Source: Planctomycetaceae bacterium
Lineage (GTDB): Bacteria > Planctomycetota > Planctomycetia > Planctomycetales > Planctomycetaceae
Length of the DNA stretch: 61,135 nt
Reading direction: 5' to 3'
Assembly: GCA_020426345.1 (NCBI GenBank)
Contig: JAGQQE010000002.1
Location: forward strand, 1 to 61,135
Every line of letters starts with the position of its first letter. Position 1 is the first letter of the stretch. This document shows, piece by piece, positions 8,402 through 18,416 of the stretch. Position numbers and translations under genes: made by a program. The notes below the pieces were generated by a model. That model was not told where the DNA came from, ran no database searches, and saw only the letters and a list, made by a program, of their open reading frames with translations.

Positions 8402-8887
8402 ATGCAGGCAGTCCCTCCGATCACTGGTATTTCAGAAATCGTGTTAAGCGTCAATGACCTGACAGAGATGCGGGACTTCTATGTCCGAGTCCTGGGGTTT
8501 CGATTGCACAGCCAGTTGTCGCTGGAGTCACTGGTTCCGGATCCGGATGGCGTTCCGACAATCGCTTTCCTGAGTATCAGTGAAACGCAAACCCCTCTGG
8601 GACTTGCTGGACATCCACAGCTCTTTGTCCTGATCGACCATCGCCGCCATGTCCACGCAAGAAAGCGATTTGCCGGACATGATGTCTCACGGTCGACGCT
8701 CAATCATCTGGCGTTTGAGATTCCTCCTGAGTCCTTCGGGCAGCACGCCAAACGACTTTGCGACCTCGGGATTGAAGTTTCGTATGCCAGTTTTCCGGCG
8801 ATGAATGCAAAGGCCGTCTTTTTCAAGGACCCGGAGGGAAATGTTCTGGAACTGATCTGCCATCACCCGGCTTCGATCCGGAGCTAG
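8402..8887 (+). CDS. VOC (glyoxalase/dioxygenase) superfamily protein
   Basis: A 161-residue single-module pair of beta-alpha-beta-beta-beta units. The first begins ISEIVLSVNDLTEMRDFYVR-VLGF, the classical VOC opening; the second begins STLNHLAFEIPPESF, with NHLAFE carrying a candidate metal-ligand His. The end KAVFFKDPEGNVLELICH has the usual DPEGN-x-x-E metal-binding Glu. The family covers glyoxalase I, fosfomycin/bleomycin resistance and extradiol dioxygenase folds; the substrate cannot be read here. It is a stand-alone gene with no operon partner. The stop TAG coincides with the left boundary of repeat copy 1. Confidence 0.85.
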   Translation: MQAVPPITGISEIVLSVNDLTEMRDFYVRVLGFRLHSQLSLESLVPDPDGVPTIAFLSISETQTPLGLAGHPQLFVLIDHRRHVHARKRFAGHDVSRSTLNHLAFEIPPESFGQHAKRLCDLGIEVSYASFPAMNAKAVFFKDPEGNVLELICHHPASIRS

Positions 8888-8993
8888 CCGCCCATTGAAA
8901 AACCGGGTCAGGCACGCAGGACGACTGGAAACCATCACGTTTTAAGGTCTCCTGCTCGAGCCAGTCCCGCTTTTCAACTGGCTGTTAGGTTAG
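8888..8993 (+). repeat. MITE-like element, copy 1
   Basis: This is one of five related elements. The left arm has ATTGAAAAACCGGGTCAGG, the middle CGTTTTAAGGTCTCCTGCTC, and the right arm CAGTCCCGCTTTTCAACTGG. The arms are inverted repeats of each other around TTGAAAAACGGGAC. It is flanked by CTAG (8884-8887, containing the VOC stop) and TTAG (8985-8988), both fitting YTAR. The tail TTAGGTTAG is shared with copy 5 and nearly with copy 3. Confidence 0.8.
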
Positions 8994-9024
8994 CCGTTCG
9001 GACTGGATCAATGTTCGAGGTCAA

Positions 9025-10461
9025 TTACTCTTCTGATGGAACCGTCAGAGTAACTTTAGCCTGATAGATTAGCCCCCAGTCTTTTCGGCGCTGGTAACTT
9101 TCAAGAACAGTCGACAGGCGGCAGTCAATGCGATGCTGGCTCTGCTGGCCATTCACGGAGACGTTCACAGGCCGCGAAAAATCGACCATCGCCGGATGCA
9201 GCCAGACAGAAAATCGGCGAACGTTTTGCGTTTCGACCACGAGATGATTATCAGACGCAATACGTGCATCAACCAGGCCGGCCTTCACCGCACGTCGGCT
9301 CAGATGAAAGCTTTGCTTGTGAAAATCCTCCGATGATTCTCCAAAAGCAGGTCGAGGGCCCGTGATCTGAACCTGATCGAATTCAATTGTTCCGTCGCCG
9401 GATTTGTGAATCGTGATCCAGCGGCAATGAGGTGACGGAGCATCGCTGTCTGCATTCCATCCACGTGGAGAGATGGCGACAACACGTTTAGCAAACGGGT
9501 CTCGTCGCGGTGTCACAATCCAGTCCGCGAAACGCGACATCGCAACCTTTGCTCCACGAATGGCATGATTGCCTTCATCCTCCACATACTCATGCGGCAG
9601 GCCGAGTTCCGAGAGCCGCTGTGTGGCCGCCCGGGCGTAAAAAACATCCGTAAAACGAGGCCGTCCAGCCGTTTCGTTCTGCTTCGCGGGTGCGGCATCG
9701 TAAACACCATGTCTCAGAAATAACGGCAAACCGGTCCATGCCTGCCATCGCATGGTCTTCCATGCGCCGGAGAAAACGAAACCTCCAGCCAACTGATCAC
9801 TCAGTCGTTGGCAAAGATGATAGGCACCGAATCCTCCCATTGAGTATCCACCGAGAAATACGCGATCGCCATCGATGTTGAAACGAAATCGGCACTCCCG
9901 AATTACATCGGCAATAGATTCGTCTGCTCCCTGCACGTTCCATCTCGCCCCTGTGTTTTTATTCACGGGTGCTGATGGTGCTGCCAGAATAAAAGGACGA
10001 TCGGCGAGGTATGGCTGCAGGCCAATGCTTTGTGGGTCATCATCCGGATGCGTCACAATATGCAGCGCATGTTCTGGTGGAGTCTGGCCGCCACCGCCAT
10101 GCATGAAGATGACCAATCCAAACGGCTGAGAGGGCTTGTAACTCTGTGGAACATAGAAGTGCAGCAGGTCACCGGTATGTCTATCCATCAAATCCGGGTG
10201 CCGGAACGATTGGTTCGCCATCACGCCTGTCACCGCCTGACGATCGACGGGTTCAGACCGAGACAGTCGATCAATGATCTTGTTGACGACAACCGGATCG
10301 CGGTCAGGCGTATCCAGTACTTCCATGGTTTCTCTGGTCAGGAGATCCGGATTTCCGCCAGCAACCAGATATCGCTGACACGCAGCAAGAAGATCGGTAT
10401 CGTCGGCCCAAACAGACTGCCATGGCAGCATCAGAGACATGAGAACAAGAACAGACTTCAT
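9025..10461 (-). CDS. Secreted alpha/beta-hydrolase (esterase-like) protein
   Basis: A 478-residue exported protein with a signal peptide (KSVLVLMSLMLPWQSVWA). The alpha/beta-hydrolase domain shows the oxyanion region LVIFMHGGGGQTPP, the nucleophile elbow GGYSMGGFGAYH (Ser about 207) and a late His in EDEGNHAIRG (about 299), so a Ser-His triad is visible. It resembles PHB-depolymerase/feruloyl-esterase-like (Esterase_PHB, COG4099-type) enzymes. The C-terminal 150 residues form a beta-rich module of unknown role. Start at 10461 is taken because GGA lies 8 bases upstream and the signal peptide follows directly; ATG 10467 and a start at 10503 are alternatives. Same strand as the upstream 10586-14071 gene, 124 bases apart, so possibly one transcript. 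The substrate is unknown. Confidence 0.75.
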   Translation of the reverse strand: MKSVLVLMSLMLPWQSVWADDTDLLAACQRYLVAGGNPDLLTRETMEVLDTPDRDPVVVNKIIDRLSRSEPVDRQAVTGVMANQSFRHPDLMDRHTGDLLHFYVPQSYKPSQPFGLVIFMHGGGGQTPPEHALHIVTHPDDDPQSIGLQPYLADRPFILAAPSAPVNKNTGARWNVQGADESIADVIRECRFRFNIDGDRVFLGGYSMGGFGAYHLCQRLSDQLAGGFVFSGAWKTMRWQAWTGLPLFLRHGVYDAAPAKQNETAGRPRFTDVFYARAATQRLSELGLPHEYVEDEGNHAIRGAKVAMSRFADWIVTPRRDPFAKRVVAISPRGWNADSDAPSPHCRWITIHKSGDGTIEFDQVQITGPRPAFGESSEDFHKQSFHLSRRAVKAGLVDARIASDNHLVVETQNVRRFSVWLHPAMVDFSRPVNVSVNGQQSQHRIDCRLSTVLESYQRRKDWGLIYQAKVTLTVPSEE

Positions 10462-10585
10462 TAACATTTCCGGGTGCCTGATCCTGTCGTGGCAAATCAG
10501 CATGAAAACGGTCCGTCTGGCCTGAGCGTTTCCATCTGCAAACTCACACCATTATCAAAGATGGGCCTGATGATGGGATGGAACT

Positions 10586-13500
10586 TCATTTTCGAAAGAC
10601 TTCGTCCTGGTCATTGGCACCGGACTGGATATATGCCAGAAGATCCAGAATCTCGTCGCGGTCGAAAACCATGAGTAGTCCTTCGGGCATTGTTGAACGA
10701 TCGGATGCAAGGATTTCGTCAATATCACTGCGAGCAACAATGGTCTTATGGTCAGGGATAAGCGGATTGGTGACCAGAGTAACGGAGGTGTCGCTGGAGT
10801 CGGTCATCAAGCCTGTCAGAGTACGGCCCTCGTTGGTGACAACAATCCATGTCTGGTGCTGCTTGCTGATCTCAGCAGATGGCTCCAAAACCTGTTGCAG
10901 CAATTTTGCCCCACGGAACCGCTCACGGACCTTGCTGAGATCTGGTCCAAGCGCCGAAGTAATCGAACCTGATAACCCAGAGTCGTCTGAGCCGATGCGA
11001 TGGCATTTAATACAGCCTGCCTGAACGAAAACAGCTTTCCCATTTTCATAAGACCGCGACGTCATCGTTTCTGCAGCATCGCTCAATTCCTGCAGTTGCC
11101 AGTTCCGGACAAACCGACGAACCGGGGCATCCGTTTCTTCGGGCATGGGCTGGTCATCCGGAAGAACAAACAATGTGCCTCGCATCACTCGCGAATGTCC
11201 AGGGTAGGTGCAAATGATTCGATACTCGCCCTGTTCTTCCGGAGCCTCAAAGTAGACGGTATATTGATCCAGCGGATTCAGGATCGGTGAGAAACAGATT
11301 TCTGCCGAATCCTGCGGCACATAGTGAGTTGCAATGGCACGCGGATTACTGGCCAGCATCATCGCCTTTTCCGCAAACGCATCAGCAGAGTCAGCCTTAA
11401 CGATTGCAATGTTATGGGGCATGCTGGGATCAGTGTTGTGAAACGTCAATGCCACACGTCTGCGCGGTGCAATGCGTAGTCGACGGGGTTCATACTGTAG
11501 ACCGGGGATGGCCGAAATCGAAAGTTTGGTTGCCGACTGCACCCATCCAAAATTGGTTCCATATTGATCCTGCGCTGACAGTCTGGGGTCGAGCGCGAAC
11601 TTTTCGGCGACTGGAAAATCGGGGTCACGTCGTTTCGCAATCAGTTCGTACCCTTCGAATTCTGTAAACGCTGGACCCAGTTCAAATATGGACGTATAGG
11701 CATCCGGCGTAAACATTTGCCCGTCCGAATTTCGAAGACGCATGTGCAGATGAAACTGCATGACAGGATGAAGCTCAGGAATCTCCAGAAACACAGACTG
11801 CTGATCGGACAGCACGTGTACGGATTTCACCCTCACAAAGTCGTGGGCCTGTCGTCCGGGGTCTTTGACGGAATACTCCGGAGAACCGTACGCAGCACTG
11901 TAGAGATAATTCCATTGCTGACAGAAGACATTGGAAAGCTGAACCGAATCTGCGTCGATCTTATCGCTGAATCGCACCAGAAGGCCGTTGTTTCGCGCTT
12001 CGACGGATGTTGGCAAGACCACGGGGCGACCTGTATAACGAATTCGCTGGAGGCAGCCGTTCTTCTGAGCGTAACTTTGCCAGCCGCTTGTGCCGGCAAC
12101 GTAGATACAACCGTCGTACTGATTGAAGCTCAGTCGACACGCGCCACTTTCAAATTCTCCGGGCATCGGCACGATTCCGCCCTGGTATTTTCCGTTCACA
12201 ACTTCGCGAAGAACAACATAGTAACTGCAGTCGCCAAAGGACGTGCCGATCGTCGCGCCTGAAAGCGGACCCAGGCGACGGTCCTGTGGAAGAAAAGCGA
12301 GTTCACCAGAAGAATTATCAACGCCCCGGGGCAGAAAGCACAGAGGCAAGTCATATCCGTACTTGCCAGTTCCATCGCGAGGTCCATTGAAGCCGTGATA
12401 GCTTCCGTTACGGACTTCAAATATCGCAGAAGCAGGTGTCCAGGTCCCCTCCTGAACGGTCGCGTAGACAACAGATCCGTCTGAAGAAACTCCTATGCCA
12501 TTGGAATTGCGAAGACCGGTAGCAATCGACGCGGGCTTTGTCGAAACCGGATCGTGAAACGCATCTTTCAGCATCGTGACGCCAAAGTTTTGTGCCGCCG
12601 TGAACCAGTATAGATTCCCCATCTGATCCTGCTGCAGCGATGTACAAAAGTCGTGACCAGGCGTTGTGGGGTAGTCGTTGGTCAGGCATTCGTAGAAGTC
12701 CGTTTCCAGATCTCCATTCAAATCATGCAGTCGCGTCACCTGATCTCGACCAAGTACAACGATCTGGTCGTTATGCACGACCAGACCAAGTGGCTGATAG
12801 AACCCGGCGGCAATGCGCTGCCAGTGAATTTCTTTCAGATCATCCCCTGAAGATGTCACCAGCCAGACATCACCAATCAGCGTGGAAACAACGATTCGTC
12901 CATCGCTGAGCGATCCAATCCCACAAAGACGCATGGGTGTCCGAAAAGGATTTTTTTCCCCGAACGGCACCGTCAGCGTGTCGATCGCATATCCGTCGCC
13001 GGCACTTCCGGGGACACCCGTTGTCGTTACGGTCTGTGAGACCCATTGGCCGGCCCCGCCTTTTGCCAGCTCCGCTAATTCCACAACATCCGCTAATTCA
13101 ACGGCGGTCCCTGGCGAAGCAGCGTCAATGATGGGCTCGATGGAAAGCTCCAGTTGCACCAACGTTCCTGAGTCCGGCGTTTCATTGGTCGAACGCGTAA
13201 ATTCGACGACCAGATCGTTGTCTGATGCGACAAGCTGACTGTTAAGACTGTGAGCCTGCGTGACAACCACCATCGAATCGTCCGAAATCCGTGACGAATA
13301 CACGAGTGGACCGGAAGTACCAACCCCGGCTTCCTTCCGTTGCCTTCCCATCACCACATCATTTCTGCAGGTCATCAGTTTCAGATGAACACCTTCGCCC
13401 AAGGTCTGATCGCTCCGGATTGTTCGAATCAGCCTTCCGCCATGGAACGTCATAGCATCCAGCAGGCGAGCAGAACCCACACGATACTGGAATACGACGG

Positions 13501-14071
13501 TCGTTCCATTGCGGAAAAAACCTTCATACCGCGCCTGCGTCTTTTCCGGCAGATGCCAGCCGCTCTGATTCAGACCAATCCACTGTCGGCCCTTCGCCTG
13601 TACTCCGCCAATCACACCAAACCGGCTGACACCCCACTGCACGAAACCGTCCTGCCATGTATCCACAAATGACATTTTTTCCGGATCGAACAGCACCGTG
13701 GTGGAGGAGTCTTTGTCAACATGAACAGCCACTCCTTTTGTCGTCGCTGTCCCAAAATGATTGATCACCTGTCGAACAACATTTCCCGTATCAACGTCGT
13801 TCAGTGTATGGTCAAAATTGACCTCTTCGGGGTTTTGTCCCCAGTGTCCGAATGCTCCGCCATCCAGTCCCGGGAACTGCGGGATCAAATCCGGAATTTG
13901 ATCTGCATCCAGAAGTTGCTCCGCCTGATGAAAGTAAAAGCTCTTCAGGCGATTCTGTGGAAACGGTTTCAATGGCTTCGTCACATCCTGCGCTGACAGG
14001 TCCGCAGAAAACCAAACCAGAATCCCGGAAACAACGGACATCGCACAGCGATGAGTAGCAGGCCAGCCCAT
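10586..14071 (-). CDS. Large DUF6797/cupredoxin/cytochrome c protein
   Basis: A 1161-residue exported protein. After a signal peptide (GILVWFSADLSAQ) comes an N-terminal DUF6797-like part (FPGLDGGAFGHWG). A glucose-sorbosone-dehydrogenase-like propeller region follows (GIGSLSDGRIVVSTLIGDVW, GLVVHNDQIVVLGRDQVTRL). Near residues 800-970 lies a plastocyanin-like domain, MPHNIAI ... ICTYPGHSRVMRG, giving the type I copper set His, Cys, His, Met. Then a c-type haem site AGCIKCHRIG (about 1018), and the planctomycete haem-binding module (GPDLSKV, LLQQVLEPSAEI, GLMTDSSD, SDIDEI). It is likely a periplasmic sugar/alcohol oxidation protein passing electrons via Cu and haem. Start 14071 has GAGG 6 bases upstream; 14104, 14077 and 14041 are alternatives. 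It is divergent from the DUF2235 gene. Confidence 0.8.
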   Translation of the reverse strand: MGWPATHRCAMSVVSGILVWFSADLSAQDVTKPLKPFPQNRLKSFYFHQAEQLLDADQIPDLIPQFPGLDGGAFGHWGQNPEEVNFDHTLNDVDTGNVVRQVINHFGTATTKGVAVHVDKDSSTTVLFDPEKMSFVDTWQDGFVQWGVSRFGVIGGVQAKGRQWIGLNQSGWHLPEKTQARYEGFFRNGTTVVFQYRVGSARLLDAMTFHGGRLIRTIRSDQTLGEGVHLKLMTCRNDVVMGRQRKEAGVGTSGPLVYSSRISDDSMVVVTQAHSLNSQLVASDNDLVVEFTRSTNETPDSGTLVQLELSIEPIIDAASPGTAVELADVVELAELAKGGAGQWVSQTVTTTGVPGSAGDGYAIDTLTVPFGEKNPFRTPMRLCGIGSLSDGRIVVSTLIGDVWLVTSSGDDLKEIHWQRIAAGFYQPLGLVVHNDQIVVLGRDQVTRLHDLNGDLETDFYECLTNDYPTTPGHDFCTSLQQDQMGNLYWFTAAQNFGVTMLKDAFHDPVSTKPASIATGLRNSNGIGVSSDGSVVYATVQEGTWTPASAIFEVRNGSYHGFNGPRDGTGKYGYDLPLCFLPRGVDNSSGELAFLPQDRRLGPLSGATIGTSFGDCSYYVVLREVVNGKYQGGIVPMPGEFESGACRLSFNQYDGCIYVAGTSGWQSYAQKNGCLQRIRYTGRPVVLPTSVEARNNGLLVRFSDKIDADSVQLSNVFCQQWNYLYSAAYGSPEYSVKDPGRQAHDFVRVKSVHVLSDQQSVFLEIPELHPVMQFHLHMRLRNSDGQMFTPDAYTSIFELGPAFTEFEGYELIAKRRDPDFPVAEKFALDPRLSAQDQYGTNFGWVQSATKLSISAIPGLQYEPRRLRIAPRRRVALTFHNTDPSMPHNIAIVKADSADAFAEKAMMLASNPRAIATHYVPQDSAEICFSPILNPLDQYTVYFEAPEEQGEYRIICTYPGHSRVMRGTLFVLPDDQPMPEETDAPVRRFVRNWQLQELSDAAETMTSRSYENGKAVFVQAGCIKCHRIGSDDSGLSGSITSALGPDLSKVRERFRGAKLLQQVLEPSAEISKQHQTWIVVTNEGRTLTGLMTDSSDTSVTLVTNPLIPDHKTIVARSDIDEILASDRSTMPEGLLMVFDRDEILDLLAYIQSGANDQDEVFRK

Positions 14072-14237
14072 TTCCATCCTCAATAATACAAACGCACAGC
14101 ACAAACGATCGTCACATGACGAGTTGCCGCCCGGGCCTGAATCGCGATGTCAACCGTTCCCTGGGGAGCGACTCACTTGACCCCGCACCTAAAGATAGAT
14201 GCAATGGCTGAACTCATCCGCACAAGAAGGGCCAATC

Positions 14238-17156
14238 ATGACAAGCAGCGCTGAGAATACCAACCTTCCAAAAAACAAGTCGATTATTATTTGTTCCGAC
14301 GGAACGGGGAATGTCGGTGGAAACGCAGCTCCCACAAATGTCTGGCGAATCCACAAAGCCGTCAGGAAACTGACAAAGGAGAAAAACGAGCGACAGATAC
14401 TGATCCATCAGGATGGAGTCGGGACCTCCACCTTTCTGCCGCTGGAAGTCATCGGGAAGGCCATCAGTTTTGGAATCACCAGCAATCTGGAACAGCTCTA
14501 CGCTCGATTGATGGAAGTTTACGAACCGGGCGACCGTATCTATATGTTCGGCTTCAGCCGCGGAGCATTCACCATCCGGACTCTGGCGTACATGCTTCAT
14601 GTCTGTGGATTGGCAGATAAGCGAGATCGAGACAGTCGGCAGCTACACACAATTGATCGCATCCGCGAAATCTCAAGAAAAGCAGTCATCGCATACAAGT
14701 GCCGCCACGTTATCGAGTCCGCCGGGCCGGATTCTCCCGCAACAACGGTTGCCGACCAGTTTCGAACAACATTCGGGGTTTCCGCAGACCAATCCGATCT
14801 GGACAAGAGCCACGAAATTGGTCGCGTTCCCATCAGTTTCGTTGGTGTGTGGGACACTGTTGCCGCGGTGGGACTTCCATTCGAAAACCTGACGCAGTGG
14901 CTATTCGGCTTCTGGTGCCGGGTGATCAAAAGGCCCGCCTTTCGCTGGCTGACACTGACGACGCTGAACTTCCATCGGCCACCAAAGACAAGCTGGAAGG
15001 AATGGAAGGATGATGATCTGCATCCAGGTATCCAGAGCGCATTCCACGCCATTTCAATCGATGACGAACGCGAAACGTTTCGACCACTCCTGTGGCTGGA
15101 GTTCAACAGGGACGGCTCACGCAAGAAAAACACGGTGAAACAAGTCTGGTTCCCGGGTGTTCATGCCAACGTTGGAGGCGGTTACGCAAAAGACCAGTTG
15201 GCCCATGTTTCGCTCGTCTGGATGATCAGACATGCCGAAGCCGCCGGTCTTGAATTCGACGAGACCCTCAAGGCAACTTATGAACAGGAGGCCGATCCGC
15301 TCGGCACACTACACGATTCGCGAGCGGGACTTGCCGTCTATTATCGATACCGGCCTCGCGTGATCGAACAATTCGCCAAAGAAGTCGGTATCGACGGAAG
15401 TAGTTACGTTGATGCCAGCGGAAGACAACAGCACAACTTGCCGTTTATTCATCACAGCACGCTGGCTCGCATCGAAAACTTTGGCCTGGATTACGCCCCT
15501 TCCGGAATCCCCGGGCCGAATCAATACGAGGAAGAATCCGAAGCATTCGTGCCCCTGATCAAGCCCCTTGATGTTGGGGAAACAACGAAATCGTTCGGAC
15601 CGGAAATCACCGTCAACGGAGTTCCCGTCGGAGAGATCACTGCCGAGAACTTCACGAAAGCGGCGAGGCAATCGGCTGGCCGTGAAATGCTGAATCCATC
15701 AGAACAACGCTGGAGACAGAACTTCGGTCCGAATAACCGTCCAGGGACGTACAAAGCACTGGAGTCCATCGATCCTCCCGTTGCCGGTTTCGCAGCAACA
15801 CCCCCTTTGTCCGGGTCGCTTCCTGGCGAACCGCCACTTGAGGTGGAGAAACTGGAAAAAGCTGTCAGCAAGTACCGCCAACTGGCGGCTGACTACACAG
15901 CCGGCTACGTCATCATCAGGAGGTCATGTTATTACGCATGGATTGTGCTTTCGATCATCGCCATTGCCATTGGGCTATTTTGGCAGCCGGGGCAAGCCAC
16001 CAACTGTCTCTCATGGGCAATCGATCGTGCCAACCAGTCGCTGTACGGCCTGATTGCGGTCACCGTCGATAGCGCGCGTACTCTTGCCACCTGGCCTGTG
16101 GAAGCTGCCCTGGGGCGAGGGATCGCCCTGGAAATAGTGACGATGCTGTTTTCACCAGTTCCGCTCATCGTACTGACACCCCCGCTGGTTGCGTTTGTGA
16201 TTCTCAGTCTTCGATCCCGGCGACGGGTTCAGTATCCAGCGGAACAGCATACGAGTGCTGCTCTTGCATTATTTGGACGTACGATGGTCATCATGCTTAT
16301 CGCATGGGTCACACGGCCAGCCATCGCTCTCGTCGTGGAATGGATCGCACCAGGTTTTGTCGAACCACTCCTCCATGGCGTCTTCGGATCACCGATTATT
16401 TTCACCTTCTTGTCGGGGGCACTGTACCTGACAAATCGCCTCAACAACCTCTGCTGCGATCGGATTCGTGAATGGAATGTCCTGTCCTGGAGATACTCTC
16501 GCCATGAGAAAGAAGTTCGGCATCCGGATGTGGATAGATTTGATCGCTGGGCTCAGAAGCTTCAGAGAATCATCAGACATCGCCATGGAGTTTTCGGTAA
16601 GGCGAGCGACCTGCTGGGACGGTTCGTGGTGCCAGCGGTCGGGGTTGGCATCCTGGTCGCGGTCTTTTCTTACCCCGTTTGGATTACCATCAAAGACGTG
16701 CTCATTCGCATTCGCCTGCAAAGGCACGACTCTGCGGCAGCCGCGGCAGCCCAAACCGTGACAAGTCCTGCGAATAATCAATCCGGGTCTCCTGAACCAT
16801 TCATCGTCGAAGGCTCAGCTGTTCTGGCAACAGGGATGTACCTTCGCGCTGGTCAGGTCTATGTCGGACGCTTCGAACAACCATCCTGGCAGGACGGTGA
16901 TTATCACGCTGGGAAAGAGGGCGTTGAATACGAGAATCGGGCAATGAAGCTGGCGGGACCACTCCGGCGAATGAGCACCAAATACATGACATTGTGTGGA
17001 TGCATGAATGATCCAACCGCACCCGCATTTCTCATCAGAGACCAACAACCCTTTTCACCACCTTCTGATGGATACTTGTTCCTGTTCGCAAACGACGTTC
17101 CGGGATTTTACTTCAACAATACCGGAGAGTTGAGGGTGACAATTCAGCCCCTTTAG
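14238..17156 (+). CDS. Membrane-anchored DUF2235 hydrolase with LecA-like tail
   Basis: A 972-residue protein. Residues 13-400 are a DUF2235 (T6SS phospholipase effector Tle1-type) alpha/beta-hydrolase: KSIIICSDGTGN at the start, nucleophile MFGFSRGAFTIR (Ser about 106), Asp in FVGVWDTVAAVG (about 204) and His in WFPGVHANVGGGY (about 309). After a linker (about 560-590) come roughly five hydrophobic segments (570-830), then an exported or cytosolic beta-rich domain of about 120 residues. That domain ends LFANDVPGFYFNNTGELRVT, resembling the PA-I galactose-lectin (LecA) family end. Start at 14238 is preferred over 14199 because an AGAAGGG stretch lies a few bases upstream. No T6SS or immunity gene is adjacent, so a membrane lipase or envelope role is more likely than a toxin. 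The lectin likeness is tentative. Confidence 0.8.
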   Translation: MTSSAENTNLPKNKSIIICSDGTGNVGGNAAPTNVWRIHKAVRKLTKEKNERQILIHQDGVGTSTFLPLEVIGKAISFGITSNLEQLYARLMEVYEPGDRIYMFGFSRGAFTIRTLAYMLHVCGLADKRDRDSRQLHTIDRIREISRKAVIAYKCRHVIESAGPDSPATTVADQFRTTFGVSADQSDLDKSHEIGRVPISFVGVWDTVAAVGLPFENLTQWLFGFWCRVIKRPAFRWLTLTTLNFHRPPKTSWKEWKDDDLHPGIQSAFHAISIDDERETFRPLLWLEFNRDGSRKKNTVKQVWFPGVHANVGGGYAKDQLAHVSLVWMIRHAEAAGLEFDETLKATYEQEADPLGTLHDSRAGLAVYYRYRPRVIEQFAKEVGIDGSSYVDASGRQQHNLPFIHHSTLARIENFGLDYAPSGIPGPNQYEEESEAFVPLIKPLDVGETTKSFGPEITVNGVPVGEITAENFTKAARQSAGREMLNPSEQRWRQNFGPNNRPGTYKALESIDPPVAGFAATPPLSGSLPGEPPLEVEKLEKAVSKYRQLAADYTAGYVIIRRSCYYAWIVLSIIAIAIGLFWQPGQATNCLSWAIDRANQSLYGLIAVTVDSARTLATWPVEAALGRGIALEIVTMLFSPVPLIVLTPPLVAFVILSLRSRRRVQYPAEQHTSAALALFGRTMVIMLIAWVTRPAIALVVEWIAPGFVEPLLHGVFGSPIIFTFLSGALYLTNRLNNLCCDRIREWNVLSWRYSRHEKEVRHPDVDRFDRWAQKLQRIIRHRHGVFGKASDLLGRFVVPAVGVGILVAVFSYPVWITIKDVLIRIRLQRHDSAAAAAAQTVTSPANNQSGSPEPFIVEGSAVLATGMYLRAGQVYVGRFEQPSWQDGDYHAGKEGVEYENRAMKLAGPLRRMSTKYMTLCGCMNDPTAPAFLIRDQQPFSPPSDGYLFLFANDVPGFYFNNTGELRVTIQPL

Positions 17157-17264
17157 AGGATCATGGCTGCGTGCATCTTCCGGGCCACACGGCAAAAGCA
17201 TCTGACAGGCAGACGATGCTTCACCGCGTAGAAAAATCGCAGGGCACGTTTCAGGGGCCGTTCG

Positions 17265-18227
17265 ATGAATCAAATCAGTCGCCGTCAATTCGGGCTTTCA
17301 ACTGCTGCAGTACTGGCAGGATATGGCTTCTCCATTCCTGCATCACGGCTGGAGGCCGGGGAACCAGCGATCGAACAGCAGCGACTGGTGGAACTTGGTC
17401 TGAACGCTCTGAGCCGCGCGGCAGATATGAGTTACTTTGCTGACGGACATCGCGGGGCAGCAATGATCTCGGCTCATCTGCTTTGTGTGGACAACAAGTT
17501 GGATGATGTGGCCTCAGCCCGTATTGTGCAGCTCTTCGATTTGAACTGGGCGGGGACAAAGTTGTGCCAGTCTTTTCCCAGGGCAGATCCTGTTGACGAT
17601 GCCGCGCAGCAAATCGGCAAAGCGCTGGCGAACGGAAACGGTGTACTGCGAGAAGTCGGACACGATGCCATCTTTGCAATGCATGCGATCAAGGCAATTC
17701 GGTTGATGCCTCAACTGGCAACGGCTGAACGCGTCGATGGAGTGTGTCGGTTAATCAATGCCATCAAGCCCTGGCGCGATGTCGAACCTGCGGCCAATGT
17801 CAATCCACCGCCGTTTAGCGACATCGAAGCCGCGTCTCGATTCGTCCTGAAAGAAGCCAGTGACGCGATCGATCGCTTTATTGGGTTTGGACAGGGCTTT
17901 GCCGGACACATGCTGACGTTTGGTCAGTCCCTGATTGAGCTCGCAGAAATGGGTGACGTCGAATGGGCCGAAAGCTGCCGAACAGCCTTCCGAAAATACG
18001 TGACCGTGACGCGCAGTGGCCCCCAGGCCGGGGATCGCAGGATTGCCGATCATCGATTCAGCAAGCTGCGTCCGAATGAAGCCGAATACTGGGAAAAACG
18101 GGGAGAAAAAACACTAGGCATCGGCCACGTGTTCAAGTACCCGTATGCCTACTACGAGCTGGCCGCCCGCGCGAATTCGCCCGAGATCATCGCCGAATTT
18201 GAATCCAAAGCGTGGCACGTATTCTGA
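17265..18227 (+). CDS. Tat-exported hypothetical protein
   Basis: A 320-residue protein with a Tat-type signal, ISRRQFGLSTAAVLAGYGFS (twin Arg at 6-7), followed by a helical domain. I recognise no catalytic family. Conserved-looking elements include ADGHRGAAMISAHLLCVDN, HDAIFAMHAIKAIRL and the C-terminal IGHVFKYPYAYYELAAR. Several His and Asp/Glu residues could bind a metal or cofactor, which would suit Tat export of a folded protein, but that is only inference. The gene follows the DUF2235 gene by 108 bases on the same strand, and the lipoprotein gene follows by 189 bases. Confidence 0.65.
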   Translation: MNQISRRQFGLSTAAVLAGYGFSIPASRLEAGEPAIEQQRLVELGLNALSRAADMSYFADGHRGAAMISAHLLCVDNKLDDVASARIVQLFDLNWAGTKLCQSFPRADPVDDAAQQIGKALANGNGVLREVGHDAIFAMHAIKAIRLMPQLATAERVDGVCRLINAIKPWRDVEPAANVNPPPFSDIEAASRFVLKEASDAIDRFIGFGQGFAGHMLTFGQSLIELAEMGDVEWAESCRTAFRKYVTVTRSGPQAGDRRIADHRFSKLRPNEAEYWEKRGEKTLGIGHVFKYPYAYYELAARANSPEIIAEFESKAWHVF

Positions 18228-18416
18228 TCGGCCTGAATGCAGGCGAGACTCACCTGGAAGCCATCTGACAATCGGCAGATTCTGCCGGTCCGGGAAAATG
18301 TCTCCTGCACGTGTCCGTTGTCCGGCCAGCAGGTCACAAACTGATCTCGGGAAGGTCAATCGATTCTGCCACAATGAGGGAAATCTTCATCTGCCTGGCA
18401 TTCCCGGAGCCCCTTC

